64,000 nucleotides of DNA from Incurvaria masculella (lineage: Eukaryota; Arthropoda; Insecta; Lepidoptera; Incurvariidae): assembly GCA_946894095.1 (NCBI GenBank), contig OX335645.2, forward strand, positions 20,111,001 through 20,175,000, in the 5' to 3' direction. This document shows, piece by piece, positions 54,445 through 64,000 of the stretch (position 1 is its first letter; each line of letters opens with the position of its first letter). A program made the position numbers and the translations under genes. Below the pieces are notes generated by a model. The model was not told the DNA's origin and searched no databases. It was given only the letters and a program-made list of their open reading frames with translations.

Positions 54445-54860
54445 AACAGTTCATAAGCAAAAATGTCTGGCGTTAACGTAACTTAGTGTTAAGGTCGGCC
54501 CGTAAGCGTCACAAAATTTCGCCTCCCATACAAACGTAGTTTACTAATCATTTGAAAACCACTGTTCCAACTTATTTGATATTTGGTATCTAATATTAGG
54601 CTACAAATATCTGTGTCTGCATGTCTTTGATTTTTTGGTAAATGTATTCTGGGTCAAACCACAGAGAAAACAAAATTCGTATGAAGATTTTCTTTTTGCT
54701 TTCATTTCATTCGGTTTGGATTTTTCAAAAAAACAAAAGCATGCAGACACAGATATTTGCTACTGTATGTTATATATTAAATATCAATTTAATTGGAATA
54801 GCGGTTTCCAAATGATTAGTAAACTACGTTTGTATGGGGAGCATAGCTTACGGGCCGTTC
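54445..54860. other. No recognisable gene; shared inverted blocks
   Basis: CCGTAAGC ... CCCATACAAACGTAGTTTAC near 54,500-54,545 and GTAAACTACGTTTGTATGGG near 54,820 are inverse to one another, as are GATATTTGGTATC/AATATCAA-type blocks. A 300-bp fold-back element ending close to the TTAA MITE is likely. Confidence 0.45.
54495..54860. mobile_element. Probable fold-back element with long inverted ends
   Basis: The left end GGCCCGTAAGC, CCCATACAAACGTAGTTTAC and TAATCATTTG is inverse to the right end CAAATGATTA, GTAAACTACGTTTGTATGGG and CTTACGGGCC (about 54,815-54,857). ATATCTGTGTCTGCATG and CATGCAGACACAGATAT also pair further inside. No coding capacity. Confidence 0.7.
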
Positions 54861-55410
54861 TTAAGGTGGCCCATCCCGCTCATCTCCCCATACAAAAGGG
54901 GAAAGAACATCAGGCCCATATTTCTTGTAAGAGATCCAAAATTTTGCTGAAAATAGCTTTATTTGATCAAACTAGATGTCTGATGACCATTGGCATTGTA
55001 AAATTGTGTTTTGTTTCTAAGTTATAAGGTCCGAAAGTTAGCATTTTTCGCGCGTTTTATACAATAACTTTGGAGGTGGATTACGCAATGATAAAGTAAG
55101 AACATCTTAAAAAGATTAGTCATCAGACTTAGCTTATTTAATCAAGATTTATAATCTATTTGGTTTTTGTTCGATTTTTTACTACAGCGGTCGTGGTTTA
55201 CTTTTAGCTATAAGTCGTTTTGAAATTAAAATTTTCGTAAATCTTACCAAATCATACCCTATGCACATTGTCTTTTTTGTGGACATGTTGCATCTTCCTC
55301 ATCACGGAGCCTGTCTTATTCTTTGAAACAGAGAAGGTCCAAGAGCGCAACAGCACGGTTTTGTACCGTGCCCGCGAATGAGTTAGGCCCGCCGGGTTGG
55401 GCCACCTTAA
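54861..55410 (+). mobile_element. TTAA-flanked MITE, family A, copy 5
   Basis: The element (54,865-55,406, 542 bp) lies between TTAA copies at 54,861-54,864 and 55,407-55,410. The ends are GGTGGCCCATCCCG and CGGGTTGGGCCACC. It has the same length as copy 1 and few changes. Confidence 0.88.
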
Positions 55411-55607
55411 GAGGTAATATTTAAGTTTGTATCAAAAAAATACGTACGGCATTATGTTTTATCGTAATTATTCACTTAGTGTGGCTTCAGGAGTTTTCAA
55501 TACGCCTTCTTTTGAATTAACGTAAATACATAAACACATACACATTTGTTGCGCTTTATGGGTTCCGGCAAGTAAATAGAATACAAAAGGGCCTGGCATG
55601 GGGCCCA

Positions 55608-56335
55608 GTTGTCATGACATTTTTTTAAACCAAACTGACCTTCTGATATTAGCCTAACACACCACATGAGAACTAGGTGCCATGCCAGGACCTTGCTTAT
55701 ATTGCTCGGCTAAATTGAACTGGATGGAAAACACGTACAATCTTCATTCCCGCTTCGACCATCGTTCATTCAATGCGATGGCACGAACCCGGGCGGCTTA
55801 AGGCTGTTTCGACCCAAAGTTGTTTGCACACATAACGCAAAAATTATTGCACTTTAAGCCACGAATTGATAATAAAAGTTTAATATAGTCATATTACTTG
55901 CCGCGAAAACAATTTCACGATTTCAGGGTTATTGGTTTTGTTACAATTTATTTAAATTATTTTATTTAACAGCGCCATCTAACGGTGTAAAACTTCTAAT
56001 CGGCAATTACAACGAAACCATTAAACCTGAAATTGTGAATATGTTTTCGCTGCAACTACTATGGCTATATTTAATATTTTTGACGAATTCGTGCCTTAAA
56101 GTGCAATACTTTTTGCGTTCTGTGTAAAAAAAACATTGTATGGGTCGAAACATCCTTAACCCTACCACCTAGTAATTAAGGGAGGGGACCAACAGTTTTA
56201 CGCGGAATCCAAACCATGACCAGCCTCAACGGTTGAAAATGGTCACCCATCCAGTGCCCAACCGTGCTAAGAGGTATTTCAGCCAGCTTATCGAATCGCA
56301 AGGCGTCGCGCCACTGGGCTACAGAGGCTGAGAAA
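55608..56335 (-). mobile_element. SINE (family C) with 5S-like head, split by MITE D
   Basis: Left part 55,608-55,801: CACCACATGAGAACTAGGTG, AATTGAACTGGATGGAAAAC, GCACGAACCCGGGCGGC. Right part 56,156-56,335: CCCTACCACCTAGTAA, TTTTACGCGGAATCCAAACC and the head GCCTCAACGG, GGTCACCCATCCAGTGCC, GGCGTCGCGCCACTGGGCTA. The head is the divergent 5S-like type also seen at 48,171. The body is continuous once the MITE and one TTAA are removed. Confidence 0.8.
55798..56159. mobile_element. TTAA-flanked MITE D nested in the SINE
   Basis: The element (55,802-56,155, 354 bp) lies between TTAA copies at 55,798-55,801 and 56,156-56,159. The ends are GGCTGTTTCGACCCA and TGGGTCGAAACATCC. Both halves contain AATATTAAA/TTAATAT and CACGAATT blocks in opposite orientation. 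The SINE sequence gives the empty-site state, so TTAA is confirmed as the target duplication. Confidence 0.9.
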
Positions 56336-57172
56336 AATGTTGGGCTTATATCGTTTTACTGATTCTGAGAAACATCAGTAGTTTCTGCTGTCTTCTATGT
56401 CCAGTCACATAAAAATACAGAGACGACTTAAACTATTTAGCCGTGACTCGTGCTACTTACCTGACCTCAGGGAACACTTCACCCTACCCCAGTATGAAAG
56501 TCTTCTAGGCCTTTCGGACACGAATGATAAATTGTATTTTTATTATTCGTTTCCTCTTTATGTTCACACTCTCTAGTTTATAATAAATAAGAAGTGTTTT
56601 ATTGTTTATTTAGATGTTCACTGTTGTTCGACATAGTACTTAATGTTGACTTCTGACTGGACGACGCGTCAGAGGTCCTTGATTTCGCACCGCGATCCTG
56701 ATGATGTCCGCAATGTGGTGAACGAAACGTCGGATAGAAGTAAGCTTTACTTAACATTGTACAGCCGTAAACATTAAGTATTCAGTGTTTTGTTGTTTAA
56801 AACCCCTTAAAAAATATACATTATACAATAAATAATTGATAACTAATAAAATTTAATTTGTTCACTCTGAGCTAAGTATTCACTTTAATTAACATTAAAT
56901 AAATTAGATGTGATTACGTTAACGTATAATAAAAGGTTTAAACTCATCATATGACCAAATCGTTTTCGTTATTAAGCCTAGCCTTTGAATAACCTGAAAG
57001 TAATCAAAAAATTGTACGATATATATTAACATTGCAAGTTAAACATACTTATTTATGTGAATGGAAAAAAAATACAATTAAACCGATCATCAGTTTTAAA
57101 GTTGGACCCTTAAAATAAAAAATAAAATGTTAAAGAAATAAACAATCTTAACTATTCATTGCGAAAAGCTTT
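56336..57172. other. No gene; contains a hammerhead-like motif near 56,700
   Basis: AT-rich sequence. ACATAGTACTTAATGTTGAC near 56,630 and TTAACATTGTACAGCCGTAA near 56,755 flank the motif. Confidence 0.4.
56690..56735 (+). ncRNA. Hammerhead-ribozyme-like motif
   Basis: CTGATGA (56,698-56,704) is followed by T, an imperfect stem (GTCCGC with GTGGTGAAC), then GAAAC (56,724-56,728) and GTC. The core letters are intact, unlike at 28,237. Stem I is poor by eye, so activity is doubtful. It may mark another Penelope-type fragment. Confidence 0.4.
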
Positions 57173-57405
57173 TTAGGGTTCCAGACCAAAAGGATGCCAA
57201 TGGACCCCTTTTACTGAGCCTCCGCTGTCCGTCCGTCCGGCCGTCCGTCTGTCACAGAACTGTATCGCATGAACCGTAATAGGTAGGCTGCTGAAATAAT
57301 AAAAAAATCCAATCAAAACACGTGATTTTTTTGTGTTAAATCTTGTATGATGATACGGAACCCTTCGTGTACGATTTCGACTCGCACTTGGCCGGTTTTT
57401 TTTAA
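57173..57405 (-). mobile_element. Family B repeat, copy 8
   Basis: AGGGTTCCAGACCAAAAGGA, a short CCGTCCGTCCGGCCGTCC tract and the GACTCGCACTTGGCCGG end. It has an internal deletion near 57,297. Confidence 0.8.
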
Positions 57406-58830
57406 AGTTCTACTCAGAGACTATGCGTTATAATAATTGCATACATATTTCATTTTAACAAGGAATCAGAAAAACAAATATAGTTTTTGTAAATTAAATT
57501 GGAACCGAACGTAGACTACAATGTTCGCAAGGAAAATCTAATCATTGTAATGAGCTCCCAATCTACTTAATATCTCTCCCCTGTGGTCTCGGGCCGGCTC
57601 GGCTGCGCCCGGCTCCGCTCGGTAATCCCGCAGAGTGCGCATTCTATCCTGTAATTACCTCTCTATCGGCGGCGCAGATCCACGCTGAGCTGCGGGCTTC
57701 AAGCAATCTTTATTGAAGCTATTCTACAGGTTCGGCACCGGGTTGGTTACAGAAGAGAATAAAAGTTGCATGTGGTCGCTATTGTGACTCCATCATAAGC
57801 ACAAAGTGTCCATGTAATCGTATGAGAAGCTGGCCGCGCTTCCAATGCCACACAGTCCGACCATCGTCGCCGCTGCGCTCGAATGTGCTCCAGAAATGCG
57901 TTCGCTAAGTCACTTTCCACCATCATAAACCCTGCAATACGTCTGCGACTATATTTTCTCGCTATTTCAGAAAATTCGAGACAGCGAGAGACATTATTTT
58001 TTTAAAATGTTTGTTAAAGTGTAGGAGCATTTATGTTTATAACGAATACGAACATGCGAATTGATAAATTAAATACATTAATCGTAAAACGCCGCGTAAT
58101 ATTGGTCTTATCTTCAAATTTAATCCCTTCCAATCACATTGTTTCTGCGGCACTTATATGTGCATATTTTTTGCATTATTATTATGAATTAATTAATATT
58201 TGCTTAATTTAATGTTCTAGGTTTCGGGTTTCACTGCTACAGGTCAACCCGCATAACTCACGCAAGCCATTGTAGCCTGTAGAATACCGTCGCGGCTGAA
58301 AATTGTAGCCTCGGCAGAATGCCGCGCGGCTGAAAGTTACGTTGTGAGCGAATCAGCCGATCAGGCAAGTGTTCGCCTCCACGAATGTGAATCCAATCGG
58401 CTTCTGAATCGAGTCGTCTGTCGCCGCGCCCCGTCATAGATGAGGGCGTGCTATCAGCGGAGAGGTGCCGACAATCTCGGCGGGAATTGCGCTGAGCTCT
58501 ATCTAGGCTCTCATCTCGGAGTTACATCATCACGTCAATGCCGAGCCGAGCTCTTTCGTATTCGAGAGTCGTATGTACGTCAAGTCAGCAACTATTTGGT
58601 TAAAATGTTTTGTCGACTTTTTGGGATAATGTTTGAGGATTTGAATACCATTTATCTGTTTTCAAAATGTTTTAAAGATAACTGGTTATTCAAATATTTC
58701 ATAACGATAATGTAAACAAATTGAATTTTGGGTTGAAAAAAGTTTTTATTGCGCGGGTGAACATGCGAGTGTGTCCTCCGTGTCATTAAGGGCGTGATAA
58801 GAGCCAATTGCGTTAAGTTTGATAAGGACA
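57406..58830. other. No gene supported; GC-rich patches
   Basis: GC-rich patches lie at 57,585-57,720 and 58,230-58,560. An approximate direct repeat of about 35 bases is present at 58,270-58,338 (TTGTAGCCT ... GCGGCTGAAA twice). The 91-codon plus frame at 58,440 has no motif. The patches might be regulatory DNA or exons of an unseen gene. Confidence 0.35.
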
Positions 58831-59211
58831 TTTTTTTTTTATGTGACTGGACATGGATCGCAAATACCACAAGTTCTGTCATGGTATTAGCCCAACACAC
58901 CACATGGGAACTAGGTGCCATGCCAGGACCTTCCTTATATTGCACGGCTACATTGAACTGTATGGAAAACAAGGTCAATTTTCATTGCCGCTTCGACCAT
59001 CGTTCATCCAATGCGATGGTACCAACCCGGGCGGGATAAACCCTACCACCTAGTAAGTAAGGAAACCTACAGTTTAACGTGGAATCCGAACCACGGCCAG
59101 CCTATCTCAACGGTCGAATGGTCACCCATCCAAGACCAGACCGGACCCAGCGTTGCTTAACTTCGGAGAGCGATCGCCGAAGTGTCGCGCCACTGGGCCA
59201 CTGAGGCTGAC
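58831..59211 (-). mobile_element. SINE (family C) with 5S rRNA-derived head, full length
   Basis: The T run at 58,831 is the A tail. The body is complete, and the head on the plus strand reads GGTCACCCATCCAAGACCAG, CCCAGCGTTGCTTAACTTCG and GAGCGATCGCCGAAGTGTCG, ending CACTGAGGCTGAC. It is very close to the copy at 21,876 and is probably the younger subfamily. Confidence 0.9.
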
Positions 59212-59512
59212 AAGGAAATGAAGCGGAATGAGGCGGACGTAAGGAAAATATCATGAAATTAGGTATATACATTTAAAAACAACTGGAACGAAGTTTAAAC
59301 TAAGAATAATAGCTTCAGAAATTTCTCAGTATAGGTTTTAAATATAGTTTGACAATGAATGTATATTCCTCTTTTTTTTAAATAAGTTGTGTTTATTACT
59401 TTCTTACTTACCGGTCTTGTCAAAATCATTAAATCACTAAAACTTATTATATTTTTACTTTAAGCTTAATCGGGTTAATGCAATACATAAAATCTTTTTC
59501 TATCTAACTAGT

Positions 59513-59765
59513 CATGGACAGAAACACAGTTTTTGTCATGAATTATGTGCCAGGCTGAACTATGTGCTATGTTGAACTGAGTGAAAAATACAGACCTTTT
59601 GTTTTTCCGCTTTTACCGTGTAACCCGGGGGGTTGGCCCTTGTTAACTTACAATTGCACGTGAAATCCTTATTTGAATACCATGTACAGCCTCAACGAAT
59701 GGTTGGGCGGACACCCATCAAGAAACCGAGACTACGCCCAGAGTGGCTTAAGAGCCACACACGAT
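59513..59765 (-). mobile_element. Old SINE (family C) with 5S-like head
   Basis: GTCATGGACAGAA, TGTTGAACTGAGTGAAAAAT, GTAACCCGGGGGGTTGG, then AGCCTCAACGAATGGTTGGG, ACACCCATCAAGA and CCCAGAGTGGCTTAAGAGCC. Strongly diverged, but the order is kept. Confidence 0.55.
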
Positions 59766-60171
59766 TCTAGCACAAGTGTTGGAAACAAAAAACAATTTAT
59801 TACCTAGGTAACAAGTTCGAGGCACCCACTCGAGACGCGGGCGGAGTTCTCGTGAAGCACCCGCTCTTCGCTCGCCAGGGACAAAAATAGCAGAAGCCTC
59901 GTCTAAACATAGTACAATTAACGCAGGTTATATTGTGTTTTAATAGAAAACTAATTGCACGGCGGCGGGGCAGCGCGGGTCGCGCGGGCGGTGCGGCGGA
60001 CCCCGGCTGTGTTCAACCCTGAGCTATGCGGGGCTTTAATTACAACCTTTCGTGTTGCCACTCTACAGACGCACGAAACTGATTTATGATTGCTGTTTGA
60101 TAGCGTACCTGTGCTTTCAATTTACATAAATGTTTTGAATTTATTTGGAAACTATTGATACAATGCATCGG
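59766..60171. other. No recognisable gene; GC patch near 59,955-60,010
   Basis: CACGGCGGCGGGGCAGCGCG is followed by GTCGCGCGGGCGGTGCGG. Nothing else was seen. Confidence 0.4.
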
Positions 60172-60643
60172 TAACTGAGGTACCCGGCTCCGCTCGGGTC
60201 AGTGTCGTTTTGGTCATCGAACCGAGCGGAGGCTATAAACTATCAATGAAGATTATTTATAAAAAAATATTGCGCTTCAGCATTTAAAATTATAATGTCT
60301 AATGACAAATAACATCTCCTTTAAATACCAGAAGCGATAAAAGTATTTGTATATTTTGTTTAGAAGTAATATTAATTCTGTAAAATGTGCATACATTAAT
60401 CTTAGTGCAACTATCGGTTTATGCAGCGCACACCGGAATAGCTCTTAGATGGCAGTATTTTTTTCGACCCACTTGACATTTATCGTTATATTTTGGCCAA
60501 ATTACACAATATCTTTAATTATCATATAGCCTGTATGTTATTCTAATTTATTAGTTTTATTGCTACAAAAAATCATCAAAATTCGTGAAAGTAACCAGCA
60601 TCATTCTCCACACAAACTTTCGCGTTTATAATATTCGTAGGAT
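60172..60643 (-). mobile_element. Helitron related to the tandem pair, shortened
   Basis: The 3' end hairpin (ACCCGAGCGGAGCCGGGTAC on the minus strand) is intact, but CTAG has decayed. The 5' end on the minus strand reads A then TCCTACGAATATTATAAACG, giving the A|TC junction. The middle differs from the 50-52 kb copies. Confidence 0.65.
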
Positions 60644-61382
60644 GAACTCCATCGTTTACATTTGTCCGCAACCAAACTAATGTATTTATCAACGGTTAAC
60701 AGATCGTTAGTTACATATATTTTTGTTAATTTAAAGTATGATTCATTGTGTAGGTCAGGAGTAATGTATTACTGTTTTTCTCTTCACACTTAGTACCTTA
60801 CAGCGTACTCCGACTAGGTAAATCTGCGCTTACCGCTATTTGGATGTAATACTTGTAACTACTTCGTGCTAACATGTAATGGGCAGTAAAGATTTTATGA
60901 TTGGTTGAATTCGGCATTAACTTTCATGTACTCACAGGTCGTGATTTCTGGGCTAATCCACTTCTAAATCTAGATTTCATTCTAGGTTATAGGTTTCAAT
61001 GTTTTATTGCCACTTTGTATCGCGGGTTTCGTATAAAACCCATTTACAGCATTATTTAAATAAAGGTATTTTTTTAATCGCCATTACTTTATTACATTAG
61101 TATAAGTATGGGTTTATTGTAAGATATTATAAATTCGAAATATGAGATTACCTCATGATAAAATTGTAACTAAATTATTTAGATCTTACATACGGACGGA
61201 CCCATAAACAAATCTACCTCATGACTCCTTTGAGTGTTTTTCGCTATTTATTATAGTTTCGGATTTGGCCCTGAAGTAAAATTACTATTTTCATGTGGCT
61301 GAAATTTACGCTAAAATTGTTACGTTACGGATTTTCTTTAGAATGCGTTGCATTCTTATTTAAATAAAAATATTTTGCTTTA
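60644..61382. other. AT-rich stretch, nothing recognised
   Basis: No open frames and no shared repeats. Confidence 0.4.
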
Positions 61383-61881
61383 TTAAGGTGGTAACCCAAC
61401 CCGGCGGGACTAACTCATTCGCGGGCACGGTGCAAAACCGTGCTGTTGCGCTCTGGGACCTTCTGTGTTTCAAAGAAAAAGACAGGCTCCGTGATGAGGA
61501 AGATGCAACATGTCCACAAAAAAGACAATGTGCATAGTGTATGATTTGGTAAGATTTACGAAAATGTTAATTACAAAACGACTTAAAGCTAAAAGTAAAC
61601 CACGACCGCTGTAGTCAAAAATCTAACAAAAACCAAATAGATTATAAATCTTGATTAAATAAGCTATGTCTGATGACTAATCTTTTTAAGATGTTCTTAC
61701 TTTATCATTGCGTTATCCACCTCCAAAGTTATTGTATAAAACGCGCGAAAAATTCGAACTTTCGGACCTTATAACTTAGAAACCAAACACAATTTTACAA
61801 TGCCAACGGTCATCAGACATCTAGTTCGATCAAATAAAGCTATTTTGAGCAAAATTTGGGATCTCTGACAAGAAATATGGG
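61383..61881 (-). mobile_element. TTAA MITE, family A, copy 6, truncated
   Basis: Starts after TTAA (61,383-61,386) with GGTGGTAACCCAACCCGGCG, a small insertion in the terminal repeat. It follows the family up to CTGACAAGAAATATGGG and breaks off at about 61,881, losing the far end. Confidence 0.8.
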
Positions 61882-63307
61882 TTATTGGGATTATTGGGAA
61901 TATGGCCTAAGCTTTTTTCTTAAAGCAATCGAAGGATTACAAAAATTTGGCATCCTGCCCATTCATTTTGAAATCTGCATCTACAGACGAACGAAGAATT
62001 ATAGAATGTAATGCATTTCAGAAATAAGACTGTGCAGAAAATATTTGAGAAGGAGTGCACTCAAATCTTTCGTGAATATTTCAGCCCTCGATTACTGCCT
62101 CACTGCAGCCTGACTCGATTTGAAAAAGGAATGATATTCCTGTGGCGCAGCGATTTATTGCAGTCAGATTTCCCCTGGTAGGGGCAGGCAGGAATACGCG
62201 GGAGCAGGCGGGAATAGGCGGGAGCACACGGGAGCAGGCGGGAACACTCGGGAGCAGGCGGGAGCAGGCGAGAGCAGGAGGGCGAAGCAGGCTGCTGCGG
62301 TTTTTGCGCTCCGAAAGGAAGCCGGCCTTACGCTTACAATTTTTAATTCAATTAAGGCTCCACAAGACGCTAACCTCTAATATTTTGAGGTTATTTTTAT
62401 GTTATCTTAACGTCCGTTAAGAATAAACACCCGTAGACTATTGTCTAGTGTATGACCGTGAAACTGTTTTAAAGCGTTTCTTATATTCTTTAAAAAACAT
62501 ATGTTTGTAAACACATATTCACTAGGTTTTTACTAGGTTTTCAAGCCGGCACTGAGAAACTATAAATGATTTAGAAAAATAATGTTTTATGGTATTAGAT
62601 CAAATTCGCCCGGAACATAAATTTACAATTGTAACCCCCAGAACTCAGTCACGGTGACTGCCTCTCTTGTTAATGGCCTTTGTTTACATGATGCACCGTC
62701 TAATAGAGATTACGTTCTAAGTTTGTGAAAGCGCAAATGCACGGCACCATGCTGCATAAATATCCCAAATAACATCAATTCCACCTTGTCATCTGTCAGC
62801 CACGTTAATGCGAAATGACGCAGCTCAAACAAGCGTGATTCATGTGGTCGTAACGCGGCACATCACTGGTTTATAGAGGCAGTGATTAACTTACATGCAA
62901 CAATTATGGCGCTTTTACAACACATTGATAGCCATCACACATAATTTAACTTCGATTACATATAGGGTGCCCGGAGACGGCTTTTGCTGAAATAATTTAC
63001 GGGACATTTACACTTCAATCAAATTATTATCAATAGTAATTAGATAGTAATTCCAACGGTGATTAAAAAAACTAAATTATTTGGCCCGTAGCTTAGTTAT
63101 TTAGTATTCAGGCTATACAGCGTGTCGTAATGGCCAGCACATTAAATTTAGTAAATGATTTTTCGGACTGAGACAAACAAAAAAGTTTAATAACTTGTTG
63201 CTGAATATCATCTAAGTAAAAAGTTAGACTTTCTATACAAAGTAATTCAATAATTTAGTGTAAAAATAATCGAATGTTCCGTAAGAACGTGGGAACGTTA
63301 CATGTAC
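61882..63307. other. No gene; 10-bp minisatellite at 62,180-62,280
   Basis: A short minisatellite of about ten GGGAGCAGGC-type units with variants lies at 62,180-62,280 inside a chance 92-codon frame. The rest is AT-rich. Confidence 0.5.
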
Positions 63308-63400
63308 TTGGACATGGATGGCTATATTACACCTACTGTCGTGACATTAGCATGACTCGCCACGTGGATCTAGGTTCCTTGCCAAGACCTTCCTTATGCA
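63308..63400 (-). mobile_element. Old SINE body fragment (family C)
   Basis: GACATGGATGGCTATATTAC, GTCGTGACATTAGCATGACT and CCAAGACCTTCCTTATGCAG keep the order of the SINE 3' half. Confidence 0.55.
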
Positions 63401-63589
63401 GTCACAACGTCGCGTCAAATTACACTAGACGAAAACATAAATTTCAAAAAACTATATCTCGGTAACTCGACACTTTAGGGGAAAATAAATATAAACTTTT
63501 TTGCCTCGGAAAAACATGAGGATTACGTCGGCGAAATTAATGTACTGGACGTTACGACACTCTGTATGTATTTTCTAAAGTGAAAATTT

Positions 63590-63715
63590 AAAAAATGCCA
63601 GCCAGTAACAATGTTTGTAGAAAAATTCTTCTTCGCTGTCATTATTGAATACGCTGAATGGTAAAATAGGACCAAGTCCAAGCGCAATGTCATGTATATG
63701 ATTGATAAATAAAAA
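63590..63715 (+). mobile_element. Old retroposon 3' tail repeat
   Basis: AATGCCAGCCAGTAACAATG, TTCTTCTTCGCTGTCATTAT, GGTAAAATAGGACCAAGTCC, AGCGCAATGTC and a GATTGATAAATAAAAAA tail resemble the tail repeats at 44,290 and 47,045, with many changes. Confidence 0.4.
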
Positions 63716-64000
63716 AAAAATGTCTCTACTATCGAACATAACAGAGTCGTTACCCTATCAATTCCCCAAATACGGGCGATAACTGTTCCCATGCCCTTAA
63801 TTTTCTGCTATGTTTTTAAAATTTTGCCTTCTAAAATATATTAAAGAAATCTATATCTGTATGTTTTAATTTTTTAAATATACCTTTTAAATTGGAATAT
63901 ATTAGCTAATAAACATTGGAAAAAAGTTGTCTTTTTTACGCTTAATTTCTTTTTTTTAGTGAAAAATACAGATATTTACAAATAAAATCAAAGCATACTG
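63716..64000. other. AT-rich end of window, nothing recognised
   Basis: No feature is supported. Confidence 0.4.

Noticed and set aside
62142..62420. 92-codon frame over GGGAGCAGGC units
   Set aside because: A short minisatellite explains the open frame; no other coding evidence.

Overview
This window looks like repeat-rich nuclear DNA from an insect, most likely a moth or butterfly. No intact host gene is visible. The support is the repeat content: several dispersed families with features I associate with Lepidoptera (a short element holding a GGAC/CCGT microsatellite and the end motif GGCCAAGTGCGAGTCGGAC, Helitrons with CATC tracts, SINEs), a short TTAGG run, AT-rich background with GC-rich patches, and the absence of operon-like gene packing. 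Species and chromosome cannot be read from the sequence.

Layout. 1-12.6 kb: AT-rich DNA with palindromic MITEs, two TTAA-flanked MITEs, a decayed mariner (about 6.6-7.4 kb) and a cluster of the GGAC-microsatellite repeat (9.1-10.7 kb). 12.6-13.2 kb: an internally deleted mariner with recognisable ends. 16-25 kb: SINE copies, two more TTAA MITEs, a five-unit 150-bp tandem repeat that stays open as a 281-codon frame, and a near-perfect 28-bp-stem hairpin. 25.3-26.8 kb: a GC-rich patch and a Helitron. 27.6-32 kb: a degraded DIRS-type retrotransposon (gag-like, reverse transcriptase, RNase H region, tyrosine recombinase), itself hit by a poly-T-flanked insert, a Harbinger-like MITE, a LINE fragment with target duplication, and finally a young Penelope element. 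31,956-36,015: that Penelope-like element, with an uninterrupted 964-codon reverse transcriptase/GIY-YIG frame and two 540-bp direct repeats that I read as identical. 36-49 kb: fold-back elements, MITEs and SINEs. 50.2-52.5 kb: two Helitrons in head-to-tail tandem. 52.7-64 kb: more GGAC repeats, SINEs, MITEs, a Helitron fragment.

The elements form a readable stratigraphy: SINE inside GGAC repeat, TTAA MITE inside SINE, MITE inside GGAC repeat, and four insertions inside DIRS. The most interesting system is a SINE family in which the same body and tail are joined to different Pol III heads: a 5S rRNA-derived head in some copies and a tRNA-like head in others. Other notable items are hammerhead-ribozyme-like motifs at three places, the tandem Helitrons, and a 61-bp perfect inverted repeat. 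All positions and homologies were read by eye without alignment or database search.
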